The translations under genes were made by a program, and so were the position numbers. Of a stretch of DNA of 55,268 nt, positions 17,294 through 25,244 are shown one piece after another (the first letter of the stretch is position 1; each line of letters opens with the position of its first letter). The DNA comes from Clostridia bacterium (GTDB lineage Bacteria > Bacillota > Clostridia > Acetivibrionales > DSM-2933). The notes beneath the pieces were generated by a model, which saw only the letters and a program-made list of their open reading frames with translations, had not been told where the DNA came from and did not search any database. The DNA is taken from the NCBI GenBank assembly GCA_026416815.1, contig JAOAEJ010000074.1, forward strand, positions 1 to 55,268, written 5' to 3'.

Positions 17294-18000
17294 AGCTATT
17301 TAATAAAGATAAGGTATACTTACCAGGCCAGCAAATTGTGGGTTATACTGTTTTAGAGTTACTTGGTGAAGGCAGGTATGGGATTTGCTATTTGGTTTCT
17401 GAAGGAGATAGGCAGTATATACTAAAGCAGTTAAAAAGGGAAATGCTGAAAAAGATTGGGCATAAAGTCAGCTATGAGAAAGAAATATTAAGAAGCATTC
17501 AGCATGACTCTATTCCCAGGTATATAAAGAAGTTAGAATTTGATGATTTCTTTGGATATGTACTGGAGTTTAAAGAAGGCAAGACCTTTGAAGAAATTAT
17601 TTATAAAGATAACTACACATTTAAGAGAGAAGAGATTTACGATATAGGAATGCAAATAATCAATATTTTAAAGTATTTGCATTCGAAAGGCATTGTCCAC
17701 AGAGATATACGGGTACCCAATACATTATTTAATAACGGCAATGTATATTTGGTTGACTTTGGATTAGCCAGGTGGGCAAATAACGAGAAGTATAAGCTGG
17801 ACGTAGATTTCTCGTACTTTGGAGACTTCTTATTGCACCTTCACTATACATCCTTTGAAGGTGAAGGAGCTAAAGCAAAACCCTGGTATGAGGAACTGCA
17901 GTTAACTGAAAATGAAGTAACTCTTCTGAAAAGGTTACTGGGGATTGAAGAAAGATATAAAAGTATCGAAGAGATTGAAGTGGACTTTTTATCTATATAG
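17284..18000 (+). CDS. minimal Ser/Thr protein kinase with HRDIR catalytic loop
   Basis: A 238-residue protein that is only a kinase domain. Visible: glycine loop GEGRYG, Lys in ILKQLK, catalytic loop HRDIRVPN (Arg where HRDLKPxN has Lys), and DFGLARW. The segment after DFG is short and the C-lobe compact, as in small lipopolysaccharide-kinase-like or atypical bacterial kinases. The ATG lies inside the end of the His-rich gene without its own clear Shine-Dalgarno, so it depends on coupling. The stop codon TAG belongs to the TATCTATATAGATA boundary of repeat A4. Catalytic residues look intact; the substrate is unknown, the His-rich peptide being the obvious candidate. Confidence 0.82.
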   Translation: MVLKLFNKDKVYLPGQQIVGYTVLELLGEGRYGICYLVSEGDRQYILKQLKREMLKKIGHKVSYEKEILRSIQHDSIPRYIKKLEFDDFFGYVLEFKEGKTFEEIIYKDNYTFKREEIYDIGMQIINILKYLHSKGIVHRDIRVPNTLFNNGNVYLVDFGLARWANNEKYKLDVDFSYFGDFLLHLHYTSFEGEGAKAKPWYEELQLTENEVTLLKRLLGIEERYKSIEEIEVDFLSI

Positions 18001-18140
18001 ATAGTATAATGAAAAATTTTAAATAGGGGGCGCAGGGGGCGTAGTCCCCCTGCTTGCGGCTTCGCCGCAAAATAAAAAATTCCCTCCTTCGAGCAGGCGC
18101 AGGGGTGGTGGCGAAATATTTTGGAGTTTACAGTAAACTA
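17990..18140 (+). repeat. family A repeat, copy A4, overlapping the kinase stop codon
   Basis: Begins with TATCTATATAGATA, which encodes the last codons and stop of the kinase gene. Hairpins: GCAGGGGGC/GTCCCCCTGC, TTGCGGC ttc GCCGCAA, and a partly broken CCCTCC/GcaGG. The right end is GTTTACAGTAAACTA, the same motif that forms the ends of family B. Confidence 0.8.
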
Positions 18141-18219
18141 CATTTAGAGGCCAACCATAATAATTTTAAAGAAGTAATGAACTTTCAAGTATACAGATTT
18201 ATCACTACATGGGGGTTAT

Positions 18220-19470
18220 ATGAAAAATACATATTCCGATAGGTTTAAAAGAGCAGCAGTTTTCTTGCTGAAGCTTTTTTTTGCTGTGGGTCTTTATATT
18301 GTCATTAATCATTTTGTAAGTCTAAAGGGGACGTTGAGAAGCTTTACCACCTTTCTTGTGCTTTTGCCTCCAAACTATTATATAGGCCTCAGAGGTTGGC
18401 AGTTTGTAGGTCAATATATAAAAATCCTGAATCCGAAGATTTATTGGGCCTCATTCTGGCTCTTAGCCCAGTCATATATTATTGGCAAAATTATAAATAA
18501 GGTTTTTCCAGATACTATAGGCGATTACTTGCTGGTACTTGATTGGTATTGGTATGTAGCAATAATATATTTCCTAATGCTGCTGGTTCCTATTGATCTA
18601 ATACGCTTTGTAGATAAAAGGCTAAAGGTTTTACCCCAAAATATTAGGGGGAATACTGGAGCCAGAGCAGGAATCGGAGCGGGTATATTTCTATTAGTAG
18701 TCCTTGTACTGACTTATGGAACATGGAATGCTCAAAATCCCAAGGTTAAGAATTATGATTTGACAATACAAAAAAAGGCGGGAAACCTGGAGAATCTAAA
18801 TATAGCTTTGGTTTCCGATATGCACCTAGGCAAGATAGTGAATTCCGGCAGGTTGAGAAAAATGGTCGGTATAATAAACGAGCTTAAGCCGGACATAGTG
18901 CTTCTTGCCGGAGATACAATTGATGACGACTACAAGCCGTATTTAGAGCAGGGTATGCCTGAAATACTAAGTGGGCTAAAATCCAAATATGGAACATATG
19001 CAGTTTTAGGCAACCATGAGTATTATAATGGAAACATGAGTAAAAACATAAGCAACCTGGAGAGTGCCGGGATAAAGGTCTTGTTTGATAACTATGTCAA
19101 AATTGATAATAGCTTTTATATAGTTGGAAGAGATGATAAGGGATATGGAAGAAAAGTAAGAAAGAAAATGAGTGAGTTTACAACAGGAATTGATGGGAAT
19201 TTGCCTGTTATACTGATGGATCATTGGCCTACCGATTTTGACGAAGCAGCGAAGCAGGGAGTCGATTTACAACTGTCCGGTCATACCCATAATGGTCAGT
19301 ACTTCCCGGGGCAGCTAGGAAATAAGCTTATGCATGAGCTTGATTACGGCTATATGCAAAAGGGTAAATTCCAGGTGGTTGTTACCGCTGGTGCCGGTAC
19401 CTGGGGAGTTCCTGCAAGGATAGGCTGTGATGCTGAGATAGTCAATATCAATCTTAGATTTAAGCCATAA
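18220..19470 (+). CDS. membrane-anchored metallophosphoesterase (YkuE/YkoQ-like)
   Basis: A 416-residue protein with about four or five N-terminal hydrophobic helices (about 10-27, 38-52, 78-90, 107-125, 150-170) followed by a calcineurin-like phosphoesterase domain. Metal ligands are visible as SDMHLG, AGDTIDDD, GNHEYY, MDHWP and SGHTHNGQ. Family relatives act on phosphodiesters or nucleotide-linked lipids outside or at the membrane; the substrate here is unknown. GGGGG precedes the ATG. It follows repeat A4 and precedes the riboswitch unit. The catalytic set is complete. Confidence 0.88.
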   Translation: MKNTYSDRFKRAAVFLLKLFFAVGLYIVINHFVSLKGTLRSFTTFLVLLPPNYYIGLRGWQFVGQYIKILNPKIYWASFWLLAQSYIIGKIINKVFPDTIGDYLLVLDWYWYVAIIYFLMLLVPIDLIRFVDKRLKVLPQNIRGNTGARAGIGAGIFLLVVLVLTYGTWNAQNPKVKNYDLTIQKKAGNLENLNIALVSDMHLGKIVNSGRLRKMVGIINELKPDIVLLAGDTIDDDYKPYLEQGMPEILSGLKSKYGTYAVLGNHEYYNGNMSKNISNLESAGIKVLFDNYVKIDNSFYIVGRDDKGYGRKVRKKMSEFTTGIDGNLPVILMDHWPTDFDEAAKQGVDLQLSGHTHNGQYFPGQLGNKLMHELDYGYMQKGKFQVVVTAGAGTWGVPARIGCDAEIVNINLRFKP

Positions 19471-19595
19471 TTATTATATTGTTGTATGATTTTGGTGGAA
19501 GTTTTTGGCCTAATGTGTGAATATGAGTAACTATATAAAAACAAATATAGTGTTTTTATACCAAATTATCCAAGTTGTATATTGATTAAATTCAA

Positions 19596-19624
19596 TTGCT
19601 TAATATCCAGATTAGGAGTATAAT
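19596..19624 (+). promoter_or_regulatory. sigma-A promoter of the riboswitch transcript
   Basis: TTGCTT (19596-19601) and a perfect TATAAT (19619-19624) lie 17 bases apart. Transcription should start near 19631, about ten bases before the aptamer. Confidence 0.75.
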
Positions 19625-19640
19625 TATATTATGAATATAT

Positions 19641-19732
19641 CGGTAAATCTATCGATAAGGGCAAGTTCGTCGAAAGGCGAATGCGCAAAGCCACGGGCCT
19701 AAGGACTAAGTGCTATGGCAGCCGGGTTGCCG
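19641..19732 (+). promoter_or_regulatory. cyclic di-GMP class I (GEMM-I) riboswitch aptamer
   Basis: Conserved features are all present: AGGGCAAG, a P2 stem capped by a GAAA tetraloop, GCGCAAAGCCACGGGCCTAAG with the tetraloop receptor, and CCGGGTTGCC. P1 forms between CGGTAA (19641-19646) and TTGCCG (19727-19732). The AGGGCAA stretch matches the c-di-GMP-type Vc2 aptamer, not cGAMP-type variants, as far as can be judged by eye. It lies in the leader of the secreted subtilase gene. Confidence 0.95.
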
Positions 19733-19774
19733 AAGAGGTTTAAGCTATTAAGCGAGTAATAGCTCTTTTGGTAA
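19727..19774 (+). promoter_or_regulatory. candidate antiterminator of the c-di-GMP riboswitch
   Basis: TTGCCGAAGAG (19727-19737), which includes the P1 3' strand, can pair with CTCTTTTGGTAA (19763-19774) with one bulge and some G-U pairs, enclosing a hairpin AGCTATTA/TAATAGCT (19743-19764). This excludes both P1 and the terminator, predicting termination when c-di-GMP is bound. Confidence 0.6.
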
Positions 19775-19800
19775 TCCCCAAAAGGGCTATTTATTTTTTT
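19758..19800 (+). terminator. riboswitch-controlled intrinsic terminator
   Basis: AATAGCTCTTTTGG pairs with CCAAAAGGGCTATT (one G-T pair) around a short loop, followed by ATTTTTTT. It sits between the aptamer and the subtilase start, as an expression platform should. Confidence 0.88.
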
Positions 19801-19860
19801 AGTTTGATTCTCTTCCCAAGAGCTATTCTGTATAAATTTTATCCAAAGGAGGGCTCGATC

Positions 19861-22800
19861 ATGAAGTATAAGGTGAAATGGTTGGCCGTTGTAGTTTTAA
19901 TAACCATGATATTCTCAAGTATAGTTCCGGCTTACGGTGAGGATACAGTCGAAAGTATTGTAGAGGTGTCCTCAGATACCGATTTAGGTACCGGAGATAT
20001 CGTTGAGGAAGCCGGACAAGCAGTTGAAACACCAGAACAGGGTGTCGAAGCCCTGGCTCAAGGCGTTGAAATGTTAGGAGAGAGTGTGCAAAATAATGTG
20101 AATAATACCATCATCAGTGACACTTCTCCAGTTCAAGACTCCGGAACAAGTACAGTAGCAGAAGCTGTCTATGGTACAAACCAACTGGAGAACGAAGCTG
20201 TATATACGGCGAGTCTCGCGGAAACTGAAGCTATGTATAGTATAGATAGTGCTGCGGGTAAGTTCAATGAAGGTGAACTTATTGTAAAATACAAAAGCGG
20301 TGCCGATGTAGATACAGTAGCTAAAAAGCACGGCGGTAAGACATCGAAAAAGGTTGCTAAGCTTAGGATTGCAAAAGTAAAGCTGGCGGCTGGGAAAAAG
20401 TTTGCTGAGCAGCTCCTTGAATATAAAAATGACCCTAACGTTGAATACGTAGAACCTGACTATATTTTTAACAATAGTTTTCTTCCTAGCGATCCCAGCT
20501 ACAATTTACAATGGGGATTAGACAGCATTAAAGCTACACAAGCTTGGGATTCCACGAAAGGAAGCGCTTCAGTAGTTATAGCTGTAGCTGATACCGGCGT
20601 TGACGCAGACCACCAGGACTTAGTGGCAAACCTTGTACCGGGGTACAACACTATAAATAATACTGCAAACACCAATGATGATAATGGTCACGGTACTCAT
20701 GTGGCGGGTATATCTGCTGGAGTAATTAATAACGGTGTAGGTATTTCCGGTGTTGCCGGAGAATGTAAAATTATGCCTATCAAAGTTTTAGGCAGTACAG
20801 GGTCCGGATATACCACCGATATTACTGAAGGAGTCATCTGGGCAGTTGACCATGGAGCAAAGGTCATCAACATGAGCCTTGGAGGATCTACATATGTACA
20901 AGCGTTCCAGGACGCTATAGACTATGCTTATAACAACGGTGTTATTGTGATTGCAGCATCAGGAAACAATAATACCAGCGCACCGCATTACCCGGCAGCT
21001 TATAACCATGTAGTTGCGGTAGGTGCAGTAGATACAAACCATAATAAAGCTTCTTTCTCAAATTACGGAAGCCATGTTGATATAGCTGCTCCAGGCACCA
21101 GCATTTATAGCACAACATACAATGGCAGCTATGGTTATATGCAGGGTACATCAATGGCGTGTCCGTTTGTTGCAGGACTTGCAGGACTGATTTTTAGTAA
21201 AGACCCTACCCTGACACCGGGGCAGGTTGAGAATATCATAGAGACTACAGCAATAGATTTAGGAACAGCCGGAAAAGACGATTACTTTGGATACGGACTT
21301 ATAGATGCGGCAGCGGCACTGGGGCAAGAACCGGATACAACCCCGATTACCATGACAATAGTAGGGGATACTCCCGATCCATTTGTTCCCGCTGGCACCA
21401 ATAATGCAAGGATTACTTATACATTACCGGAAAATGCTTATGTTACATTAAAAGTATATGATAGCAGTAATGTACTGGTAAGAACTCTGCTTAGTAATGC
21501 TGTTAAGCCTGCCGGCACACAATACGTGGATTGGAACGGTAAAAATACAAGCGGAACTATCGTTGCTGATGGAGTTTATACATATGTATTCACACTAGAG
21601 GATAGCGCAGGTAACCTATCAACCCCGGTAAGTGGGACGATTACTATCGATAAGATAGCACCGATAATTTCGGGTATAAGTATAAGCCCTGACCCCTTTG
21701 TCCCAAATGAAGCAAATACAACAACAATATCATATACGCTATCGGAGGACGCAAAGGCTACAGTTTCAGTTTATACAGCAACAAACGCTTTGGTAAAGAC
21801 CTTGGAGAGCGCTGTATCAAAAAGTGCCGGTAGTAATACAGTAGAATGGAATGGAAAGAACTCTGCGGGCAACCTAGTAAACGATGGTACATATGTTGTT
21901 AAGATTGACGCTGTGGATAATGCAAATATCAAAGCTGTCCAGCAGACAAAATCCTTTAATATCCAAAGGAATAACAGTGCGTTTTCAAGCGTAAGTGATT
22001 CTCCCGATCCGTTTAAAGTAACAGGTACCAGTGTGAATATAATTAAGTTTACAGCACTGTTTAATTCAACCGTTGTCTTGAAAATTTACGACAGCAGCAA
22101 TGCAGAGGTAAGAACGCTGATTAATGGACCTGTAACTGCGGGAGCTAAGTCAATTACATGGAATGCAAAAGACAATTCGGGCGTTATTGTACCTGATGGT
22201 GTATATACATATAAATTGCAGGCATTTGACTTGTCAAACAATTTGTTAGGAGAGACAAGCGGTACAATAACTACAGATAAGACAGTACCTTCTATTACAA
22301 ATGCATCAGTTACACCAAGCACTCTCGAGGATACAGGGGCTATTACCGTAGCATATACCCTTTCGGAGAATACCAAGGTGACAGTGGGTATTTACAATAG
22401 TAAAAATGCATTGGTAAAAACCCTAGCCACATCTGCTGCTCAAAGTGCTGGAAGCAATAGTATAGCGTGGGACGGCAAAATCTCCACTGCGTTTGCTCCC
22501 GAAGGTGTATATACATATAAGATAACTGCAGTGGACTATGTTGGTTTTGCAGCAGTTCCTGTGACAGGTACATTTACTATTGAGAGGGCAACTCCTACAA
22601 TAACAAGTGTAAGCGATGCTCCAGACCCATTTAAGATGACAGGAACCACTTTAAATACAATAAAATATACTTTATCTGAAAAAGCGGCTGTAACGCTCAA
22701 AATATATGACAGCAACGACACGCTGGTAAGGACTCTGGTTGACGGTACACTGTTACCCGGTGCACTGACGGCTGCATGGAACGGTAAGGACGATCTCGGC

Positions 22801-23838
22801 AATCTTGTGGCAGACGGTATGTATACTTATAAGATTAATGCAACGGATATGGCCGGAAAAACAGCGGTACAAGTTACCGGTACTATAACAGCAGATAAAT
22901 CTACACCTGCAATAACAAATGTAGCGGCAACTCCCGGCACACTGACTGCTAGCGGGACTGTAACCATAGGTTATACTTTATCCGAGAATGCCAAGGTGAC
23001 AGTAGGTATCTATAAAAACTCAACTGTATTGGTAAAAACATTAGTTACTGCAGCGGCACAAAGTTCGGGAGACAACAGTGTTGTATGGGATGCAAAGACA
23101 ACAGCTACTACCTTGGCACCCGATGATGTGTATACATATAAGATAACAGCAGTGGACTACGTTGGATTTGCGTCAGCTCCTGTAACAGGGACGTTTACTG
23201 TAGAGAGATCAAACCCCACAATAACAAGCGTAAGTGATACACCCGATCCATTTAAGGCGACCGGCACAACATTATGTACAATAAAATATACTTTATCGGA
23301 AAAAGCAGTAGTAACCCTCAAGATATACGATAGCAGCAATACGCTAGTAAAGACACTGGTTGACGGTACACTGCTGCCAGGTGCACTGTCAGTCACATGG
23401 AACGGTAAAGATGATTTGGGAAGCCTTGTGGCTGATGGTACATATACTTATAAAATAAATGCAACTGACCTAGCCGGAAAAACGGCGGTAGAGGCTGTGG
23501 GTACAATAGATATTGATAAGACTGCCCCGGTGATAAGCAGTGTATCCGCTTCACCAAATCCTTTTGTTTATGTTACAAGTACCGATAAAGCAACAATAAA
23601 CTATACATTATCAGAGAACTGCAAGGTGACAATAGGTATATATAACAGCAGCAATGTATTGGTAAAAACCATATGTACAAGTACCGCAAATAATGCCGGC
23701 GCCAATGCTGTGTACTGGTACGGAAAAAATAATTCCAATATTTTAGTAGCTGCCGGTACGTATACTTATAAGATTGTAGCTGTTGATAAGATGAGCTTTA
23801 AGACTGAAACATCGGGAACGATAACATTTAGCAGGTAA
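19861..23838 (+). CDS. secreted subtilisin-family (S8) serine protease with eight FlgD-like Ig repeats
   Basis: A 1325-residue extracellular protease. A signal peptide (residues 1-26, ending near AYG) is followed by an acidic low-complexity segment, a propeptide-like domain (FNEGELIVKYKSG...VEYVEPDY), and an S8 catalytic domain with Asp244 (VADTGVD), His277 (NGHGTHVAG), the oxyanion Asn in ASGNNNT and Ser431 (GTSMACP). From about residue 495 to the end are eight ~90-residue FlgD_ig/CHU-like repeats (pattern TPDPF...YTLSE...VKVYD...WNGKD..G..V.DGTYTYKI). Repeats 4-5 and 6-7 look like a two-domain duplication. No LPXTG or S-layer motif ends the protein. ATG 19861 with AAAGGAGG is used; the frame is open back to 19768 but that would overlap the terminator. 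Controlled by the c-di-GMP riboswitch upstream. Substrate unknown, presumably a surface or matrix protein. Confidence 0.95.
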   Translation: MKYKVKWLAVVVLITMIFSSIVPAYGEDTVESIVEVSSDTDLGTGDIVEEAGQAVETPEQGVEALAQGVEMLGESVQNNVNNTIISDTSPVQDSGTSTVAEAVYGTNQLENEAVYTASLAETEAMYSIDSAAGKFNEGELIVKYKSGADVDTVAKKHGGKTSKKVAKLRIAKVKLAAGKKFAEQLLEYKNDPNVEYVEPDYIFNNSFLPSDPSYNLQWGLDSIKATQAWDSTKGSASVVIAVADTGVDADHQDLVANLVPGYNTINNTANTNDDNGHGTHVAGISAGVINNGVGISGVAGECKIMPIKVLGSTGSGYTTDITEGVIWAVDHGAKVINMSLGGSTYVQAFQDAIDYAYNNGVIVIAASGNNNTSAPHYPAAYNHVVAVGAVDTNHNKASFSNYGSHVDIAAPGTSIYSTTYNGSYGYMQGTSMACPFVAGLAGLIFSKDPTLTPGQVENIIETTAIDLGTAGKDDYFGYGLIDAAAALGQEPDTTPITMTIVGDTPDPFVPAGTNNARITYTLPENAYVTLKVYDSSNVLVRTLLSNAVKPAGTQYVDWNGKNTSGTIVADGVYTYVFTLEDSAGNLSTPVSGTITIDKIAPIISGISISPDPFVPNEANTTTISYTLSEDAKATVSVYTATNALVKTLESAVSKSAGSNTVEWNGKNSAGNLVNDGTYVVKIDAVDNANIKAVQQTKSFNIQRNNSAFSSVSDSPDPFKVTGTSVNIIKFTALFNSTVVLKIYDSSNAEVRTLINGPVTAGAKSITWNAKDNSGVIVPDGVYTYKLQAFDLSNNLLGETSGTITTDKTVPSITNASVTPSTLEDTGAITVAYTLSENTKVTVGIYNSKNALVKTLATSAAQSAGSNSIAWDGKISTAFAPEGVYTYKITAVDYVGFAAVPVTGTFTIERATPTITSVSDAPDPFKMTGTTLNTIKYTLSEKAAVTLKIYDSNDTLVRTLVDGTLLPGALTAAWNGKDDLGNLVADGMYTYKINATDMAGKTAVQVTGTITADKSTPAITNVAATPGTLTASGTVTIGYTLSENAKVTVGIYKNSTVLVKTLVTAAAQSSGDNSVVWDAKTTATTLAPDDVYTYKITAVDYVGFASAPVTGTFTVERSNPTITSVSDTPDPFKATGTTLCTIKYTLSEKAVVTLKIYDSSNTLVKTLVDGTLLPGALSVTWNGKDDLGSLVADGTYTYKINATDLAGKTAVEAVGTIDIDKTAPVISSVSASPNPFVYVTSTDKATINYTLSENCKVTIGIYNSSNVLVKTICTSTANNAGANAVYWYGKNNSNILVAAGTYTYKIVAVDKMSFKTETSGTITFSR

Positions 23839-23931
23839 ACAGGTTGATTATCTGTAAAAAAGTAGGTAAGTTAAAGTCAGAGCAATATTGTTAGAATGAA
23901 TTGAATAAGGTGTAATGTTAAATAGGCCTTT

Positions 23932-23979
23932 ACCACCTGGAGGTTGCTTCACTAAGCAGCTTCAGGTGGTTTTATTTTT
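23932..23979 (+). terminator. terminator after the subtilase gene
   Basis: ACCACCTG (23932-23939) pairs with CAGGTGGT (23963-23970), with further pairing of GCTTC/AAGCAGC-type bases in the loop, followed by TTTATTTTT. Confidence 0.85.
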
Positions 23980-24043
23980 GTGGGGGTGTAATCAAGTCTT
24001 TAAGGCATAGCAGTATAACTATAAGAATTTTTATCTTAAAGGA

Positions 24044-24072
24044 TTTACTTTATGGAATTTTTATACTATAAT
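24044..24072 (+). promoter_or_regulatory. sigma-A promoter of the MoxR/VWA operon
   Basis: TTTACT (24044-24049) and TATAAT (24067-24072) are 17 bases apart, about 75 bases before the first ATG. Confidence 0.65.
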
Positions 24073-24146
24073 GGAATTATAAAAGTTTGTTAAAAAAATA
24101 ACATACTAATCGAAGAACTTATTTATCTAAGTAGAGGGGGAGAGTT

Positions 24147-25223
24147 ATGAGAATTAGTGAAGCTAAGGAGTGTATAAAAGAACTATTTCTAAATACAAAT
24201 AGTGCTTGTGCCTTAATCAGTGAAAGAGGGGTGGGAAAAACCTCTGCATTCCAACAGTGTGCTGCGGAGCTGGATATAGGCTATTTGGGGCTTTATGCAG
24301 CAGCTCTGGAGGGGCCGGATTTTATGGGGCTGCCGGATAAGGATAGGGAAAAAGGTATTACCAGATATCTGGCGCCACAGTTTTTACCTACCATACAGGC
24401 TGTGCATGAAGGTTTGTTTCCGTCTAAAGGTCTTCTGGTTTTGGAGGAGATAAACCGCGTACCCAGCGATACTACTTCTGTACTATATCCCCTACTATTG
24501 GAAAGAAAAATAAACGGGCATAGTCTTGCACCGGGATGGAAGCTCGGTGTAACCATGAACCCCGACACAATGAATTATTCCGTCAACTCCCTTGACGATG
24601 CAATGCTAGATAGATTTGTTGCGATTGAAGTAACTGCCAATTTGGATAATTATATAGACTACTCACTAATGAACAATCCAAACGATGATGTTCTGGCTTT
24701 TTTACAGGCGTGTCCCGATATGCTTCTAGTCGTCAAGAAATCAGCGGATTCTACTGCATTATCCAAATCGCCTACACCGAGAGGATGGACCAAGGTACAG
24801 GAGATACTCAATAACTGCAAAGTTAGCGAAAAATTAATGAAGGAGCTGATAGCTGGGATATTGGGGCCGGAAGCAGCTGCGTCGTTTTATGGATTTATTA
24901 GGGATAGGAGTTTTAAGATTCCGTCTACCGATAAGATGCTGAATAGCTTTAATGAGGTCAGGCCGGATTTAGATGAGGTATTAAGTAAAAACAGGTTGGA
25001 CATCATGAATCTTGTCATTAGAAAGGCGGTTATCTCTTTTGAGTTCAGGGATATGCATTTAGTGAATTTGAATGCTTTTGTGGAGTATTTGCCTGAGGAA
25101 CTGGCAATACTGTTTTTTAAGCTTTTAGCAAACAAACGGGCTGATGACTTTGAGAAAGCCACTGAAAACCTCAGTATTTTTAATAAAGTGGCAGATAAAA
25201 TAATTGATATTATGATGGTGTAA
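24147..25223 (+). CDS. MoxR-type AAA+ ATPase
   Basis: A 358-residue ATPase that probably remodels or activates a partner together with the VWA protein that follows. Walker A is SERGVGKTS (about 25-33), Walker B VLEEIN (Glu-Glu in place of Asp-Glu), sensor 1 in GVTMNPD and an arginine-finger segment MLDRFV. The C-terminal ~150 residues are helical without other motifs. MoxR/VWA pairs act in metal-centre assembly or protein complex maturation in other bacteria; here the client is unknown. AGGGGGAG precedes the ATG; the next gene follows after 21 bases, with a third gene 12 bases later. Confidence 0.87.
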   Translation: MRISEAKECIKELFLNTNSACALISERGVGKTSAFQQCAAELDIGYLGLYAAALEGPDFMGLPDKDREKGITRYLAPQFLPTIQAVHEGLFPSKGLLVLEEINRVPSDTTSVLYPLLLERKINGHSLAPGWKLGVTMNPDTMNYSVNSLDDAMLDRFVAIEVTANLDNYIDYSLMNNPNDDVLAFLQACPDMLLVVKKSADSTALSKSPTPRGWTKVQEILNNCKVSEKLMKELIAGILGPEAAASFYGFIRDRSFKIPSTDKMLNSFNEVRPDLDEVLSKNRLDIMNLVIRKAVISFEFRDMHLVNLNAFVEYLPEELAILFFKLLANKRADDFEKATENLSIFNKVADKIIDIMMV

Positions 25224-25244
25224 TGAAGGAGGAGATGGAGTAAT

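Noticed and set aside
3667..18140. CRISPR-like or IS interpretation of the recurring GC-rich A elements.
   Set aside because: Copies are dispersed singly between genes, have no spacers in array and no coding capacity.
18054..18242. 62-codon frame over repeat A4.
   Set aside because: It reads through the hairpins of a non-coding repeat and overlaps the phosphoesterase start.
19768..19860. Upstream extension of the subtilase reading frame (GTG start).
   Set aside because: It overlaps the riboswitch terminator and has no ribosome binding site; ATG 19861 has AAAGGAGG and begins a clear signal peptide.
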